Below are positions 28,149-37,947 of a DNA stretch of 64,000 nucleotides, one piece after another. Position 1 is the stretch's first letter. Every line of letters begins with the position of its first letter. The position numbers and the translations under genes were made by a program. The DNA is from RPQJ01 sp963754125 (GTDB lineage: Bacteria; Pseudomonadota; Gammaproteobacteria; Steroidobacterales; Steroidobacteraceae): NCBI GenBank assembly GCA_963754125.1, contig CAVWEX010000014.1:124001-188000 (forward strand). Reading direction: 5' to 3'. Below the pieces are notes generated by a model. It was not told the origin of the DNA and did no database searches. It saw only the letters and a program-made list of their open reading frames with translations.

Positions 28149-30042
28149 ATGCTGCAGCAGATCCGCGACAAGATCACCGGCTGGTTCGCAATCGTCTTCC
28201 TCGGCGTCATCGCCATCGTCTTCATCTTCTGGGGCGTCCAGTTCGAGTCGTCGGTGAACGTGGCGGCCGCGACGGTCAACGGCGAGAAGATCCCCGTCGA
28301 GCAGGTGCGGCGCGCCTGGCAGGATCGTCAGACCGAATTGCAGCAGCTCACCCGCGACGAGCTGCCGCCGGAACTCGTCCAGCAGGAGCAGCAGCGCATC
28401 CTCGACGACTTCATTCGCCGCGAGCTGCTCGTGCAGCGTGCCGGCGAGCTCGGCTACCGGGTCAGCGACCGTGAGCTGGCCGAAGCGCTGGCGGAGATTC
28501 CCGCGTTGCAGGTCGATGGCGTCTTCTCGCGAGACCGCTATGCGGCGCTGTTGCGTGCCCAGGGGCGCACGGAGGCCGACTTCGAGGCGGAGTTCCGCCG
28601 CGACCTCGAAATCAACCAGCTTCGCAACGCGCTGGCGATTTCCGCCTTCGCGCTGCCGGGCGAGGTGCGCCGGCGAATCGAGCTCGAGGGCGAGGTGCGC
28701 GACGTGGACCTCGTCGTCCTGCCCGCCGCCCAGTTTGCGGCCGGCGTCGCGATCACCCCGGAGGAGGTGGCGGACTGGTACCAGAAGCACGAGGGCGACT
28801 ACCGGTCCGAGGAATCCGTTGCGCTGCAGTATGTGCAGTTGAACCTGTCCGACGTCGAAAGCGGCGTCGAGGTGACGGACGAAGCGCTGCGCCGTCATTA
28901 CGACGAAGTGGCGGCCGAACGATTCCAGTCGACGGAGCGTCGCCGCGCCAGGCACATCCTCGTTGACGCTGGTACGGACGAGGCGGCTGCCCGGACCCGG
29001 GCCGAAGCGCTGGCCGCGCGTGCGCGGGCCGGCGAGGATTTCTCCACGCTCGCCGCGCAGAACTCGGACGACCCTGGATCGAAGGGGCAGGGTGGCGACC
29101 TCGGCTGGTCGACCCGCGAGAGCTTCGTTGCTCCGTTTGCGGATGCACTCTTTGCCATGGAAAAGGGCGAGATCCGCGGACCGGTGCAGACGCAGTTCGG
29201 CTATCACCTCATCAAGCTCGATGACGTCGAGGCTGCGCACCAGCGCAGTTTCGACGAGGTCCGGGCGGAGCTCGAGTCCGACTACCGTCGCGAGCAGGCC
29301 CAGACCGAGTTCTACGAGCGTTCGCAGCAACTCGCTGACGAGGCGTTCTCGAGCCTGAACGAGCTCGAGTCCGTCGCGCAGCGCCTCGGGCTGGAGGTGC
29401 GTACCGTGGAGGCTTTCACGCGCCAGGGCGGCGGCTCGTTCGGTGCCGACCGCAAGCTCATCGAGGCGGCCTTCAGCGACGAGGTGCTGCAGGAGCGGCA
29501 GAACAGCCCGGCGATCAACGTGGGCGAGGAAAGCGTGGTGGTGCTGCGCGTCACCGAGCACCGCCCTCCCGTGCAGCGGGCGCTCGACGAGGTGCGTGGC
29601 GACATCGAGCAGGCCCTGCGAGCACAGCGCGCGCGGGAGGCGGCCGGAGCGGCCGCGCAGGCCGCGGCGGCCCGACTCGCTGCGGGCGAGGCCTGGAGCG
29701 AGGTCGCGCAGTCACTCGGACTGCAGCCCATGGGCGGCCGGAGCGTGACACGGACCGAGGAAACCTTGCCGCCGGAGCTGCTCCAGGCGGTGTTCACTGC
29801 GGCGGCGCCTGTGGTCGGCCGACCCAGCAGCGGTGTCGCCAAGCTTCCGGGCGGTGACGCGGCGCTGTTCGTGGTGACGCGGCGTGCGGCCGGGCTCGGT
29901 GTCCTCGCCGGAGGCGGTCGCGGATCTCGCCGCGAATGCCCAGCGGGCGGCAGGCCAGGTGGCGCTCGCGGAGTTCTCGTCCTACGTGGCGGCGCTCGAG
30001 AAGAACGCGAAGATCACGCGCAACCCCAAGCTGTTCGAATAG
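28149..30042 (+). CDS. ppiD: Periplasmic folding chaperone PpiD, frameshifted near the end
   Basis: Membrane-anchored SurA/PpiD-type chaperone at the periplasmic exit of the Sec translocon. One N-terminal membrane helix (WFAIVFLGVIAIVFIFW, residues 10-26) is followed by a SurA-like chaperone region and a parvulin domain (ARHILVDAG ... FGYHLIKLDDVE, near 28950-29230). The frame shifts near 29880: the last in-frame residues are LFVVT and the correct ending continues in the next frame (VRPGSVSSPEAVADLAANAQ ... NPKLFE). One extra base explains it. About 630 residues joined, the usual size. The ATG at 28149 puts the membrane helix at the right distance; an upstream GTG at 28086 is less likely. Confidence 0.92.
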
Positions 30043-30056
30043 TCGATTTGTGGAGC

Positions 30057-30854
30057 CTACTCGGGGAAGGCCATCCCGACGTGGCTGTAGCCTGCGTCGA
30101 CGTACAGGATCTCGCCCGTGATGCCCGACGCGAGGTCGGAGCACAGGAAGGCCGCGGCGTTACCAACTTCCTCGATCGTCACGTTGCGCCGTAGCGGCGT
30201 ATACGAGGCGACGTGCCCCAGCATCTTGCGGAAGCCGCTCACCCCGGCGGCCGCAAGGGTCTTGATGGGTCCCGCCGAAATTGCGTTCACCCGGATCCCC
30301 TGCGGACCGAGGTCGGCCGCCAGGAACCGGACGTTCGCCTCGAGGCTCGCCTTGGCGAGTCCCATCACGTTGTAGCTGGGCACCGAGCGCACGGCGCCGA
30401 GATACGACATCGTCACGATTGCGCCCGGCCGGCCGAGCATCATCGGACGCGCGGCCTTGGCCAGTGCGGCGAGGCTGTAGCTCGAGACGTCGTGCGCGAC
30501 CTGGAATCCCTCGCGACTGACGCTGTCGAGGAATCCCCCGGCCAGCTGCTCGCGCGGGGCGAACGCAACCGAGTGCACCAGGATGTCGAGCGTGTCCCAG
30601 CGCTCACGCAAAGCCGCGAAGGCGGAGTCGATCTCGGCGTCGCTGGACACGTCCATCGGAAGGACCAGCGTGGAGTCGAATTCGGTCGCCATGGCGGCGA
30701 CGCGCTCGCGCAGGCGCTCGTTCTGGTAGGTAAGGGCGAGTTCCGCACCCTCGCGCCGCATGGCGGCCGCGATCCCGTAGGCGATCGAGCGCTCGGTGGC
30801 GAGGCCGACGACGAGGGCCCGCTTGCCCGCGAGGAAACCCACGGCCTCAGCCAC
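30057..30854 (-). CDS. fabI: Enoyl-ACP reductase (NADH)
   Basis: Short-chain-dehydrogenase-fold enzyme that reduces enoyl-ACP in the last step of each fatty-acid elongation cycle. 265 residues. FabI-specific features: N-terminal VVGLATERSIAYGIA, HSVAFAPREQLAG, and the catalytic Tyr/Lys in SYNVMGLAKASLEANVR, with the C-terminal NVTIEEVGNAAAFLCSDLASG. Last gene of the minus-strand set gloB-mltD-fabI; it starts inside the end of mltD (eight-base overlap). Convergent with ppiD, 14 bases apart. Confidence 0.96.
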   Translation of the reverse strand: MAEAVGFLAGKRALVVGLATERSIAYGIAAAMRREGAELALTYQNERLRERVAAMATEFDSTLVLPMDVSSDAEIDSAFAALRERWDTLDILVHSVAFAPREQLAGGFLDSVSREGFQVAHDVSSYSLAALAKAARPMMLGRPGAIVTMSYLGAVRSVPSYNVMGLAKASLEANVRFLAADLGPQGIRVNAISAGPIKTLAAAGVSGFRKMLGHVASYTPLRRNVTIEEVGNAAAFLCSDLASGITGEILYVDAGYSHVGMAFPE

Positions 30855-32511
30855 CGCTCGCGCGCCGCGGATCGACGTACACGACGATCTTCTGGCCGGC
30901 TCGCAGCGAGTTCGACTGGCGCATCTGGTTCCACGTCATGAGTTGCTGCACGGATACGTTGAAGCGCTCCGCGATCTGCGTGAGCGTGTCGCCGCGCCGA
31001 ACCTTGTAGGTCATCGGGGACGATTCCCCGGCCGGCGCGGTCGTTTTGTCCGCCCCGGGGATCTGCAGCCGGCTGCCGGCGACCAGCTGACTCTTCGAGG
31101 TCATGCCGTTCGCGCCGGCGAGTGCAGGGACCGTGACGCCGTACCGTCGGGCGACGCCCCACAAGGTCTCGCCGGGCTTCACCTTGTGCGTGCTTGCGCT
31201 GGGCGCCGCTGCAGACCTGGCCGGCGTCGTTGCGCGACCGGCCGATGGCAGGCGCTCCGGCAGCTGCGCGACGATGTCCTGGCGGGCTTCAGCGACCGGC
31301 GCGGCGGCCGCCGACGCACCGGTCGGGATCATCAGCGTGTCACCGGGATGGATGACCGAGCTGCGCAGGCCGTTCCGCGCGCGCAGCGACTCGATGGAAA
31401 CGCCGTGCTTGCGGGCGATGCCGGAAAGCGACTCGCCGCTGCGCACGCGGTGCCGGACCTCCGGCGGCGGCTCGGCCGCCGCAGCCGCGGCGAGCCGCTG
31501 CGTGCCGGCCTCGCTCGCCAGCGCGAGCCGGAACGGCTCGGCCCGCTCCACGGGCAGGAGCAGGCGATGCGGACCACTCGGCGGCGTGGTCATGCGGTTG
31601 AAGGCCGGATTGAGGGCGAACATGTCGTCCCGGCTGATGCCGGCGAGCTCGGACGCCTCGCCAAGGTGGATCTGCTTGCCCGGATCGACGACGTCGAAGT
31701 AGGGCTGGTTCGGGATCGCGGCGAAGCTGAGCCCGTAGGCGGCCGGGTCCGCCACGATGCGGCTGATGGCGAGCAGCTTCGGCACGTAGTCGCGAGTCTC
31801 GGCCTTCAGATCCAGGCTGAAGAAGTCCGTCGCGCGCCCGGCGGCGGCGTTGCGCTTCACGGCCCGGCTGACCGTGCCCTCGCCGCCGTTGTAGGCCGCG
31901 ATCGCGAGATACCAGTCGCCGTTGAAGTACCGGTGCAGGTACTGGAGGTAGTTGAGCGCGGCGTCGGTGGCGCGCAGCACGTCGCGCCGCTCGTCGATCC
32001 ACCAGTTCTGCGTGAGCCCGTAGTGCTTGCCCGTGCTCGGGATGAACTGCCACAGCCCCGCGGCGTGGCTGCGCGAGTAGGCGACCGGATTGAAGGCGCT
32101 CTCGACGACCGGCAGCAGCGCGAGTTCGAGCGGCATGTCGCGTCGCTCGATCTCCGTGACGATGTGGTGCAGGTATCGTGCGCCGCGACCAAACGTGCGA
32201 TCGAGGAAGTCCGGTCGCGAGCGGTACCCCTCGATCTCGCGGTTGACGGCGTAGTGCTGGGTGTCGGGCAGCGCATAGCCGGCCCGGATGCGGTCGAGGA
32301 GATCGGCATGCTGCTCGGGCGGGATCTGCGGCAGTCCGTGGCGGGCGCTGCCGTAGGTGGCCGGCGCGTCAAGGCCCGGCTTCGCTGCCGTTGGATGCTG
32401 CGGCGCGGGCGGCAGGCTCGAGTAGTCGTCGTTGCGGGGCGTGGTGCTGCAGCCGGCCAGTGCCAGGCCGAGGACCGCGATCGCGGGCAGGACGTGCTTG
32501 ATGGTTTGCAT
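30847..32511 (-). CDS. mltD: Membrane-bound lytic transglycosylase D
   Basis: Outer-membrane lipoprotein that cleaves peptidoglycan glycan strands to 1,6-anhydromuropeptides. 554 residues. The signal peptide ends in a lipobox (LALAGCST, Cys about residue 22). The SLT domain has the catalytic Glu in LPVVESAFNPVAYS and GLWQFIPSTG. Three LysM modules follow (HRVRSGESLSGIA, HKVKPGETLWGVA, YKVRRGDTLTQIA), separated by Ala/Pro linkers. It directly follows gloB with adjacent stop and start, as in the E. coli gloB-mltD arrangement, although here both point the same way. Confidence 0.95.
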   Translation of the reverse strand: MQTIKHVLPAIAVLGLALAGCSTTPRNDDYSSLPPAPQHPTAAKPGLDAPATYGSARHGLPQIPPEQHADLLDRIRAGYALPDTQHYAVNREIEGYRSRPDFLDRTFGRGARYLHHIVTEIERRDMPLELALLPVVESAFNPVAYSRSHAAGLWQFIPSTGKHYGLTQNWWIDERRDVLRATDAALNYLQYLHRYFNGDWYLAIAAYNGGEGTVSRAVKRNAAAGRATDFFSLDLKAETRDYVPKLLAISRIVADPAAYGLSFAAIPNQPYFDVVDPGKQIHLGEASELAGISRDDMFALNPAFNRMTTPPSGPHRLLLPVERAEPFRLALASEAGTQRLAAAAAAEPPPEVRHRVRSGESLSGIARKHGVSIESLRARNGLRSSVIHPGDTLMIPTGASAAAAPVAEARQDIVAQLPERLPSAGRATTPARSAAAPSASTHKVKPGETLWGVARRYGVTVPALAGANGMTSKSQLVAGSRLQIPGADKTTAPAGESSPMTYKVRRGDTLTQIAERFNVSVQQLMTWNQMRQSNSLRAGQKIVVYVDPRRASGG

Positions 32512-33288
32512 TCAGCGGAACCCGTCTTTCCAGGCCCGGAGCACGGCGAATACCTCCGCCGGTCCGTGCAGGGTGGAGCCCGCGTGTGCCTCCGCCGCCG
32601 TGCGCACGGCAGGCTCCCGGCACCGCAGGAAGGGATTGATGCGCCGCTCGCGGCGCAGCGTGGAGGGCAGCGTGATCGCGTCGTGGCTGCGCAGTTCGCG
32701 CACCGCGTCGAGTGTCTCGAGGACGTCGGCATTGCCGGGCTCGACGACCGCGGCGAAGCGCAGGTTGGCGAGCGTGTACTCGTGGGCGCAGAAGACGCGG
32801 GTGTCGTCGGGCAGCGTCGCGATCCGCTCGAGCGACTCGTGCATCTGGCCTGCGGTGCCCTCGAAGAGGCGGCCGCAGCCAGCGCTGAACAGCGTATCGC
32901 CACAGAAAAGGGAGCCGTGGCCGTGGTACGCGATGTGACCGAGGGTGTGCCCTGGCACCGCCATCACGTGAAATTCGAGTCCGAGGTCTGCAAGGCTGAC
33001 AGTGTCTCCGTCGTCGAGCGCCCGGGCCGCGCAGGGCATTCGCTCTCGCGCCGGCCCGAAGACTGCGGCACCGTGCCGCTGCGCCAGCGCCGCGACCCCG
33101 CCGACGTGGTCGGCATGGTGATGCGTGACGAGGATGGCACGCAGGGCGAGCCCCTGGTCTTCCAGAGCCGCCTCGACCGGGCGAGCATCACCCGGGTCGA
33201 CTACCAGGGCAGCGGTCCGCTCGAGCGGAGCGCGGATCAGCCAGAGGTAGTTGTCCGAGAAGGCCCGCACCGGACTCGCTTCGAGCAT
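32512..33288 (-). CDS. gloB: Hydroxyacylglutathione hydrolase (glyoxalase II)
   Basis: Metallo-beta-lactamase-fold enzyme hydrolysing S-lactoylglutathione to lactate and glutathione in methylglyoxal detoxification. About 258 residues. The binuclear metal motif THHHADHVGG is at about residues 54-63, with further ligands in VPGHTLGHIAYH, FCGDTLFSAGCGRLFEG and CAHEYTLANLRFA. I chose the ATG at 33288 (MLEASPVRAFSDNYLW), which aligns with the usual GloB start; an ATG at 33315 would add nine residues. Divergent from the yafS-like gene. Confidence 0.94.
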   Translation of the reverse strand: MLEASPVRAFSDNYLWLIRAPLERTAALVVDPGDARPVEAALEDQGLALRAILVTHHHADHVGGVAALAQRHGAAVFGPARERMPCAARALDDGDTVSLADLGLEFHVMAVPGHTLGHIAYHGHGSLFCGDTLFSAGCGRLFEGTAGQMHESLERIATLPDDTRVFCAHEYTLANLRFAAVVEPGNADVLETLDAVRELRSHDAITLPSTLRRERRINPFLRCREPAVRTAAEAHAGSTLHGPAEVFAVLRAWKDGFR

Positions 33289-33404
33289 CGCCGACCCCCG
33301 TCGCGTCGTGGCCATGAGCCCGGGCGCGCGTATTAGACCCCGTCAGGCCGGAAATTTCCACAACGCGCCGCGCGTTTTTCGCAAAGATCTGCGACCTTTG
33401 CCGC

Positions 33405-33410
33405 TATCCT
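33405..33410 (+). promoter_or_regulatory. -10-like box before the yafS-like gene
   Basis: TATCCT lies eight bases before the ATG at 33419, in the divergent gap with gloB, close enough to give a leaderless or nearly leaderless transcript. The -35 match is poor. Confidence 0.25.
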
Positions 33411-33418
33411 TGCGCGCC

Positions 33419-34141
33419 ATGAACGATGCTTCCGCCCAGGCCTGGTTCGACAGCGTGCTCGGCGCTGCGCTGCTCGAGCTCGAGCAGCGCGTGCTCGCGG
33501 ACGCGCTCACCGACGTGTTCGGGTTCGAGTTGCTGCAGCTCGGACGGTGGGGCTCACGCGTGGACCTGTGCTCAGGCGTGCGCACGCAGCACCGCTGCTT
33601 CGTGGCGCCGGATGCGGCCGGGCCCGGTGCGATCCGCGCGGACCTCGCGGCGTTGCCGATCGCCACTGCGGCGGTCGAGGCCGTGCTGCTGCCGCATACG
33701 CTCGAGCACGCGCCGCATCCCCACGAGCTGCTGCGCGAGGTCGAGCGCGTGCTGATGGGCGAGGGTCACGTGCTCGTCTGCGGATTCAACCCGCTCGGGC
33801 CGTGGGGCGTGCGACACCTCGTGTCGCGCCGTCGATTCCCGCCGCCCGCAGTACGGCTCATCAGCGAGGGCCGGTTGCGCGACTGGCTGGTGCTGCTCGG
33901 CTTCGAGGTGGTGGATGCGCGGCGCTACCTGTTCGTGCCGCCCTGGAACCAGCGCCTGTCGGCGCGGAGCCGCGCCTGGCTCGAGTCGCACGGCTCGCGC
34001 TTTGCGACGCCGCTCGCCGGAGCGTACCTCGTGAAGGCGCGCAAGCGGGTGCGGACCCTCACGCCCATCCGGCCCGCGTGGCAACGTGCGCCGGCAGTCG
34101 TCGGTGGGCTCGCCGAGCCCACCTCGAGGAACGCGGCATGA
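33419..34141 (+). CDS. yafS: YafS-like SAM-dependent methyltransferase
   Basis: Predicted methyltransferase of 240 residues, substrate unknown. It matches the YafS position between gloB and rnhA and has a degenerate Rossmann core: the motif I glycines are weak, but AAVEAVLLPHTLEHAPHPHELLREVERVL (near 33660-33760) is the conserved motif after beta-4, followed by GHVLVCGFNPLG and a C-terminal segment RLRDWLVLLGFEVVDARRY typical of Methyltransf_11-like proteins. Its stop overlaps the rnhA ATG by four bases. Confidence 0.8.
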   Translation: MNDASAQAWFDSVLGAALLELEQRVLADALTDVFGFELLQLGRWGSRVDLCSGVRTQHRCFVAPDAAGPGAIRADLAALPIATAAVEAVLLPHTLEHAPHPHELLREVERVLMGEGHVLVCGFNPLGPWGVRHLVSRRRFPPPAVRLISEGRLRDWLVLLGFEVVDARRYLFVPPWNQRLSARSRAWLESHGSRFATPLAGAYLVKARKRVRTLTPIRPAWQRAPAVVGGLAEPTSRNAA

Positions 34142-34587
34142 CCGAGGTCGAGATCCACACGGACGGCGCCTGTCGCGGCAACCCGGGCCCGGGAGGCTGG
34201 GGCGCGGTGCTCGTCTCGGGCACGCATACCCGGGAGCTGTGGGGCGGCGAGCCGCACACGACCAACAACCGCATGGAGATGACCGCGGCGATCGAGGCGC
34301 TGGCCGCCCTCAAGCGCCACTGCCGCGTGCAGCTCTACACCGACTCGCAGTACGTCCGCAACGGCATTACCGAGTGGCTGCCCCAGTGGAAGAAGCGCGG
34401 CTGGAAGACGGCCGACCGCAAGCCCGTCAAGAACGCGGATCTCTGGGTGCGCCTCGAGGAGGAGATGTTGCGGCACGAGGTGCAGTGGCACTGGGTGAAG
34501 GGCCACGCCGGGCATCCGGGCAACGAGCGGGCCGATGCGCTGGCGAACCGCGGGGTGGACGAACTTGCCACGCGGAGCGAGGCGTAG
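34138..34587 (+). CDS. rnhA: Ribonuclease HI
   Basis: Cleaves RNA in RNA-DNA hybrids during replication and repair. 149 residues. Active-site acidic residues are visible in HTDGACRGNPGPGGWG (Asp, residue 8), NRMEMTAAIEAL (Glu) and LYTDSQYV (Asp), with the C-terminal HAGHPGNERAD (His and Asp) loop. The basic helix ITEWLPQWKKRGWKTADRKPVKN is present. Normally followed by dnaQ; here a sugar aminotransferase gene lies between. Confidence 0.97.
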   Translation: MTEVEIHTDGACRGNPGPGGWGAVLVSGTHTRELWGGEPHTTNNRMEMTAAIEALAALKRHCRVQLYTDSQYVRNGITEWLPQWKKRGWKTADRKPVKNADLWVRLEEEMLRHEVQWHWVKGHAGHPGNERADALANRGVDELATRSEA

Positions 34588-34616
34588 CCGGCCGCAGCCG
34601 CGGCGCCTTCCTGCCG

Positions 34617-34622
34617 TACAAT
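34617..34622 (+). promoter_or_regulatory. -10-like box upstream of the sugar aminotransferase
   Basis: TACAAT in the context CCGTACAATG, 33 bases before the ATG at 34656, in the 68-base gap after rnhA. The same nine-base context occurs before pgi (38972). No strong -35 is seen. Confidence 0.35.
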
Positions 34623-34655
34623 GACCACCGTCCGCAATCCGACATGACGGCTGCC

Positions 34656-35772
34656 ATGGACTTCATCGACCTCAAGAGCCAGTACCGACGCATCAAGCCG
34701 TCGGTGGATGCCCGCATCGCCCGCGTGCTCGAGCACGGCGCCTACGTGATGGGCCCGGAGGTCGCCGAGCTCGAGGCAGGCGCTCGCCCGCTATTGCGGC
34801 ACGAAGCACTGCGTCACCGTCGCGAGCGGGACGGACGCGCTGCATGATCGCGCTTATGGCCCTCGACATCGGGCCGGGCGACGAGGTCATCACGGCGCCC
34901 TTCACGTTCTTCGCGTCGGCCGAGGCAGATCGCTCTGGTCGGCGCCACGCCGGTGTTCGTGGACGTGGACCCGCGCACCTACAACCTCGACCCAGCGCAG
35001 CTCGAGGCGGCCATCACGCCGCGCACCCGCGCCGTCATGCCCGTCTCCCTGTACGGTCAGTGCGCCGACTTCGATGCGATCAACCTGATCGCCTGCCGCC
35101 GCGGCCTGCCGGTGATCGAGGACGCCGCCCAGAGCTTCGGGGCCACCTACAAGGGCCGCAAGTCCAGCGCGCTGTCGCTGATCGGCGCCACCTCGTTCTT
35201 CCCCTCGAAGCCGCTCGGCGCCTACGGCGACGGCGGCGCGCTGTTCACGGACGACGACGCGCTCGCGAAGCTCATGCGCGAGATCCGGCTGCACGGCCAG
35301 GACCGTCGCTACCACCACCCGCGGCTCGGACTGACCGGACGCCTCGACTCGATCCAGGCCGCGGTGCTGCTCGCAAAGCTCGAGATCTTCGACGACGAGG
35401 TCGCGGCCCGCGTCCGCCTCGGGGCGCGCTACACGGAACTGCTGGCGGAGGCCTTTGCCGGCCACCCGAGTCCGATCCAGGGGCCCTTCGTCGAGCCGTT
35501 CAACACCAGCGTGTACGCCCAGTACACCATCGAGGTGGATAACCGCGACATCTTCGAGACGCGCATGAAGGCGCTCGGCGTGCCGACGGCCGTGCACTAC
35601 CCGCTGCCGCTGCACCTGCAGCCGGTGTTCGAGCATCTCGGCCAGCCGCGAGGGCCGCTTCCCGGTGTCCGAGGCCGCGGCGCGTCGCGTGGTCAGCCTG
35701 CCGATGCACCCGTACCTCACCGAGGCGGACCAGGTGCGGGTGGTGCAGGCGGTCCGCCAGTCGGTCGGCTGA
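34656..35772 (+). CDS. DegT/DnrJ/EryC1-family sugar aminotransferase (WbpE-like), four frameshifts
   Basis: PLP-dependent aminotransferase of the nucleotide-sugar type, probably forming an amino group on a UDP-keto-sugar for surface polysaccharide. Recognisable segments: MDFIDLKSQYRRI, ALDIGPGDEVITAPFTFFASAE, TPVFVDVDPRTYNLDP, PVIEDAAQSFGATYKGR, the PLP lysine in FFPSKPLGAYGDGG, LGLTGRLDSIQAAVLLAKL, HYPLPLHLQPVFEHLG and LPMHPYLTEADQ. The frame shifts near 34785, 34843, 34927 and 35652, each consistent with one extra base. About 370 residues when joined. An upstream ATG at 34644 is an alternative start. It interrupts the usual rnhA-dnaQ pair. Confidence 0.87.
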
Positions 35773-35775
35773 CCC

Positions 35776-36494
35776 GTGCGCCAGGTCATCCTCGACACCG
35801 AGACCACCGGCCTCGAGCCCGAGCTCGGGCATCGCGTCATCGAGATCGGCTGCATCGAGATCGTCAACCGGCGCCGCACGGGCCGCGTCTTCCACCGCTA
35901 CCTGTGCCCCGATCGCGACATCGATCCCGGCGCGCTGCAGGTGCACGGCATCACGGCGGAGTTCCTGAAGGGCCAGCCCCGCTTCGCCGAGGTCGCCGCG
36001 GGATTGGCTCGACTTCGTGCGCGGTGCGGAGCTCGTGATCCACAACGCGCCGTTCGACGTGGCGTTCCTCGACGCCGAGCTCAAGCGCCTGCCGGAGCCG
36101 CCGGGCCGCGTGGGCGACCTCTGCCAGGTGCTCGACACCCTGGCGCTCGCCCGGCAGCTGCATCCCGGCCAGCGCAACGGCCTCGACGCGCTCTGCAAGC
36201 GCTATTCGCGTGGACAATTCGCAGCGCGACCTGCACGGCGCACTGCTCGACGCCGACCTGCTGCTCGAGGTCTACCTCGCGATGACGGGCGGGCAGGGCG
36301 CCCTCACGCTCGACGAGGCGGCCGAGGCGGCGGCGGCGCACGCGCCGTTACGGCGGGCGCAGCGTCCGCGCGGCACCCTGGTGGTCGTGCGTGCGACGAG
36401 CGCGGAGCTCGAAGCCCACGAGCAGCGACTGCTGGCGCTCGACAAGGCCAGCCGCGGCCAGACCGTCTGGCGCCTCCAGGAATCCGGCAATTGA
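35776..36494 (+). CDS. dnaQ: DNA polymerase III epsilon subunit, two frameshifts
   Basis: 3'-5' proofreading exonuclease of DNA polymerase III. The DEDDh motifs are visible: ILDTETTGLEP (Exo I, Asp and Glu), VIHNAPFDVAFLDAEL (Exo II) and HGALLDADLLLEVYL (Exo III, His/Asp). The frame shifts near 36003 (after RFAEVAA) and near 36205 (after LDALCKRY, resuming VDNSQRDLHGALL), each consistent with one inserted base. Joined length is about 238 residues, as expected. Starts three bases after the aminotransferase stop with a GTG. The frameshifts would destroy an essential activity, so they are probably sequence errors. Confidence 0.92.
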
Positions 36495-36660
36495 TCCTGT
36501 CACCGGGCCACGATCGCCGACGTACGGCGGCGCGGGCGGGCGTTCAGCGGCCCTGCCAGTATGACGCCGGTCTCATTCGACGCCCCCTGCGTGTGGCATT
36601 CTTCCGTCCCGCGGCGCGCCGCGAGCATTGCACATAACCCTCGAATCCAACCGACCCACC
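36495..36660 (+). other. Intergenic region before the polysaccharide locus
   Basis: 166 bases between dnaQ and the tviB-like gene, without a coding signal. It holds a 14-base GC palindrome, CGCGGCGCGCCGCG (36610-36623), and a weak -10-like CATAAC (36633-36638). The palindrome may be an operator or a chance product of the base composition. Confidence 0.3.
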
Positions 36661-37944
36661 ATGCCCAATCTCAATCTGCGCAATCTTCGAATCGGCGTCG
36701 TCGGCCTCGGCTATGTCGGGCTGCCGCTCGCGGTCGAGTTCGGCAAGCGTTTCAACACCGTGGGCTTCGACATCAAGACCGCGCGCGTGGACGAGCTGCG
36801 GCGCGGCCACGACAGCACGCTCGAGACGGACGCCGCGGAGCTGGCGTCGGCGACCAAGCTCAGCTACACGACGCGCCTGGAGGACCTGAAGACCTGCCGC
36901 GTCTTCATCGTCACCGTGCCGACGCCGATCGACGAGTACAAGCGCCCGGACCTCACTCCGCTCGTGAAGTCCAGCGAGTCCGTGGGCAAGGTGCTCAAGA
37001 AGGGCGACGTCGTGGTGTACGAGTCCACGGTCTATCCGGGCTGCACCGAGGAGGTCTGCGTGCCGATCCTCGAGCAGGTGTCCGGCCTCAAGTTCAACAA
37101 GGACTTCTTCGCCGGCTACAGCCCCGAGCGCATCAACCCCGGCGACAAGCAGCACCGCCTGACGACCATCCGCAAGGTGACCTCCGGCTCGACGCCCGAG
37201 GTCGCCGAGTTCGTCGACTCCCTGTACCGCTCGATCATCACCGTCGGCACCCACAAGGCCTCGAGCATCAAGGTGGCCGAGGCCGCCAAGGTGATCGAGA
37301 ACACCCAGCGCGACGTCAACATCGCGCTCATCAACGAGCTGGCGCTGATCTTCAACCGCCTCGGCATCGACACCGAGGAGGTGCTGAACGCCGCCGGCAG
37401 CAAGTGGAACTTCCTGCCGTTCCGGCCGGGCCTCGTGGGCGGCCACTGCATCGGCGTGGATCCCTACTACCTGACGCACAAGGCGCAGGCGATCGGCTAC
37501 CACCCGGAGATGATCCTCGCGGGCCGGCGCATCAACGACAACATGGGCAGCTACGTCGCGCAGCAGATCGCGCAGCTCATGATCCTGCGCAAGATCCAGG
37601 TCAGGGACGGGCGCATCCTGGTCATGGGGCTCACGTTCAAGGAGAACTGCCCCGACGTGCGCAACACCAAGATCGTGGACGTGGTCCGCGAGCTCGAGAA
37701 GTTCGGCGCCAGGGTGGACGTCTACGACCCGTGGGCCGACCCGGACGAGGCCGAGCACGAGTACGGCCTGCGGCCGGTGAAGCAGCTCCGCGCCGGCACC
37801 TACGACGCCATCGTCATGGCCGTGGCCCACGACGAGTTCCGCAAGATGGGGATCGGCCGGATCCGCAAGCTCGCCCGCAAGAACCACGTGCTCTACGACA
37901 TCAAGTACGTGTTCAAGGCGGACGAGGTGGACGGCAGGCTCTAG
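36661..37944 (+). CDS. tviB: UDP-N-acetylhexosamine 6-dehydrogenase (TviB/WbpO-like)
   Basis: NAD-dependent nucleotide-sugar dehydrogenase, probably oxidising UDP-GlcNAc or UDP-GalNAc to the uronic acid as in Vi antigen and type 5 capsules. 427 residues. N-terminal Rossmann IGVVGLGYVGLPLAVEFG, substrate motifs VPTPIDEYKRPDL and GYSPERINPGD, the catalytic Cys in LVGGHCIGVDPYYLTHKA, and a C-terminal UDP-binding domain with LTFKENCPDVRNTK. This pattern fits the UDP-HexNAc dehydrogenases better than UDP-glucose dehydrogenase (Ugd), though substrate choice cannot be proved from sequence. Intact. Three bases before the epimerase gene. Confidence 0.88.
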   Translation: MPNLNLRNLRIGVVGLGYVGLPLAVEFGKRFNTVGFDIKTARVDELRRGHDSTLETDAAELASATKLSYTTRLEDLKTCRVFIVTVPTPIDEYKRPDLTPLVKSSESVGKVLKKGDVVVYESTVYPGCTEEVCVPILEQVSGLKFNKDFFAGYSPERINPGDKQHRLTTIRKVTSGSTPEVAEFVDSLYRSIITVGTHKASSIKVAEAAKVIENTQRDVNIALINELALIFNRLGIDTEEVLNAAGSKWNFLPFRPGLVGGHCIGVDPYYLTHKAQAIGYHPEMILAGRRINDNMGSYVAQQIAQLMILRKIQVRDGRILVMGLTFKENCPDVRNTKIVDVVRELEKFGARVDVYDPWADPDEAEHEYGLRPVKQLRAGTYDAIVMAVAHDEFRKMGIGRIRKLARKNHVLYDIKYVFKADEVDGRL

Positions 37945-37947
37945 GTC

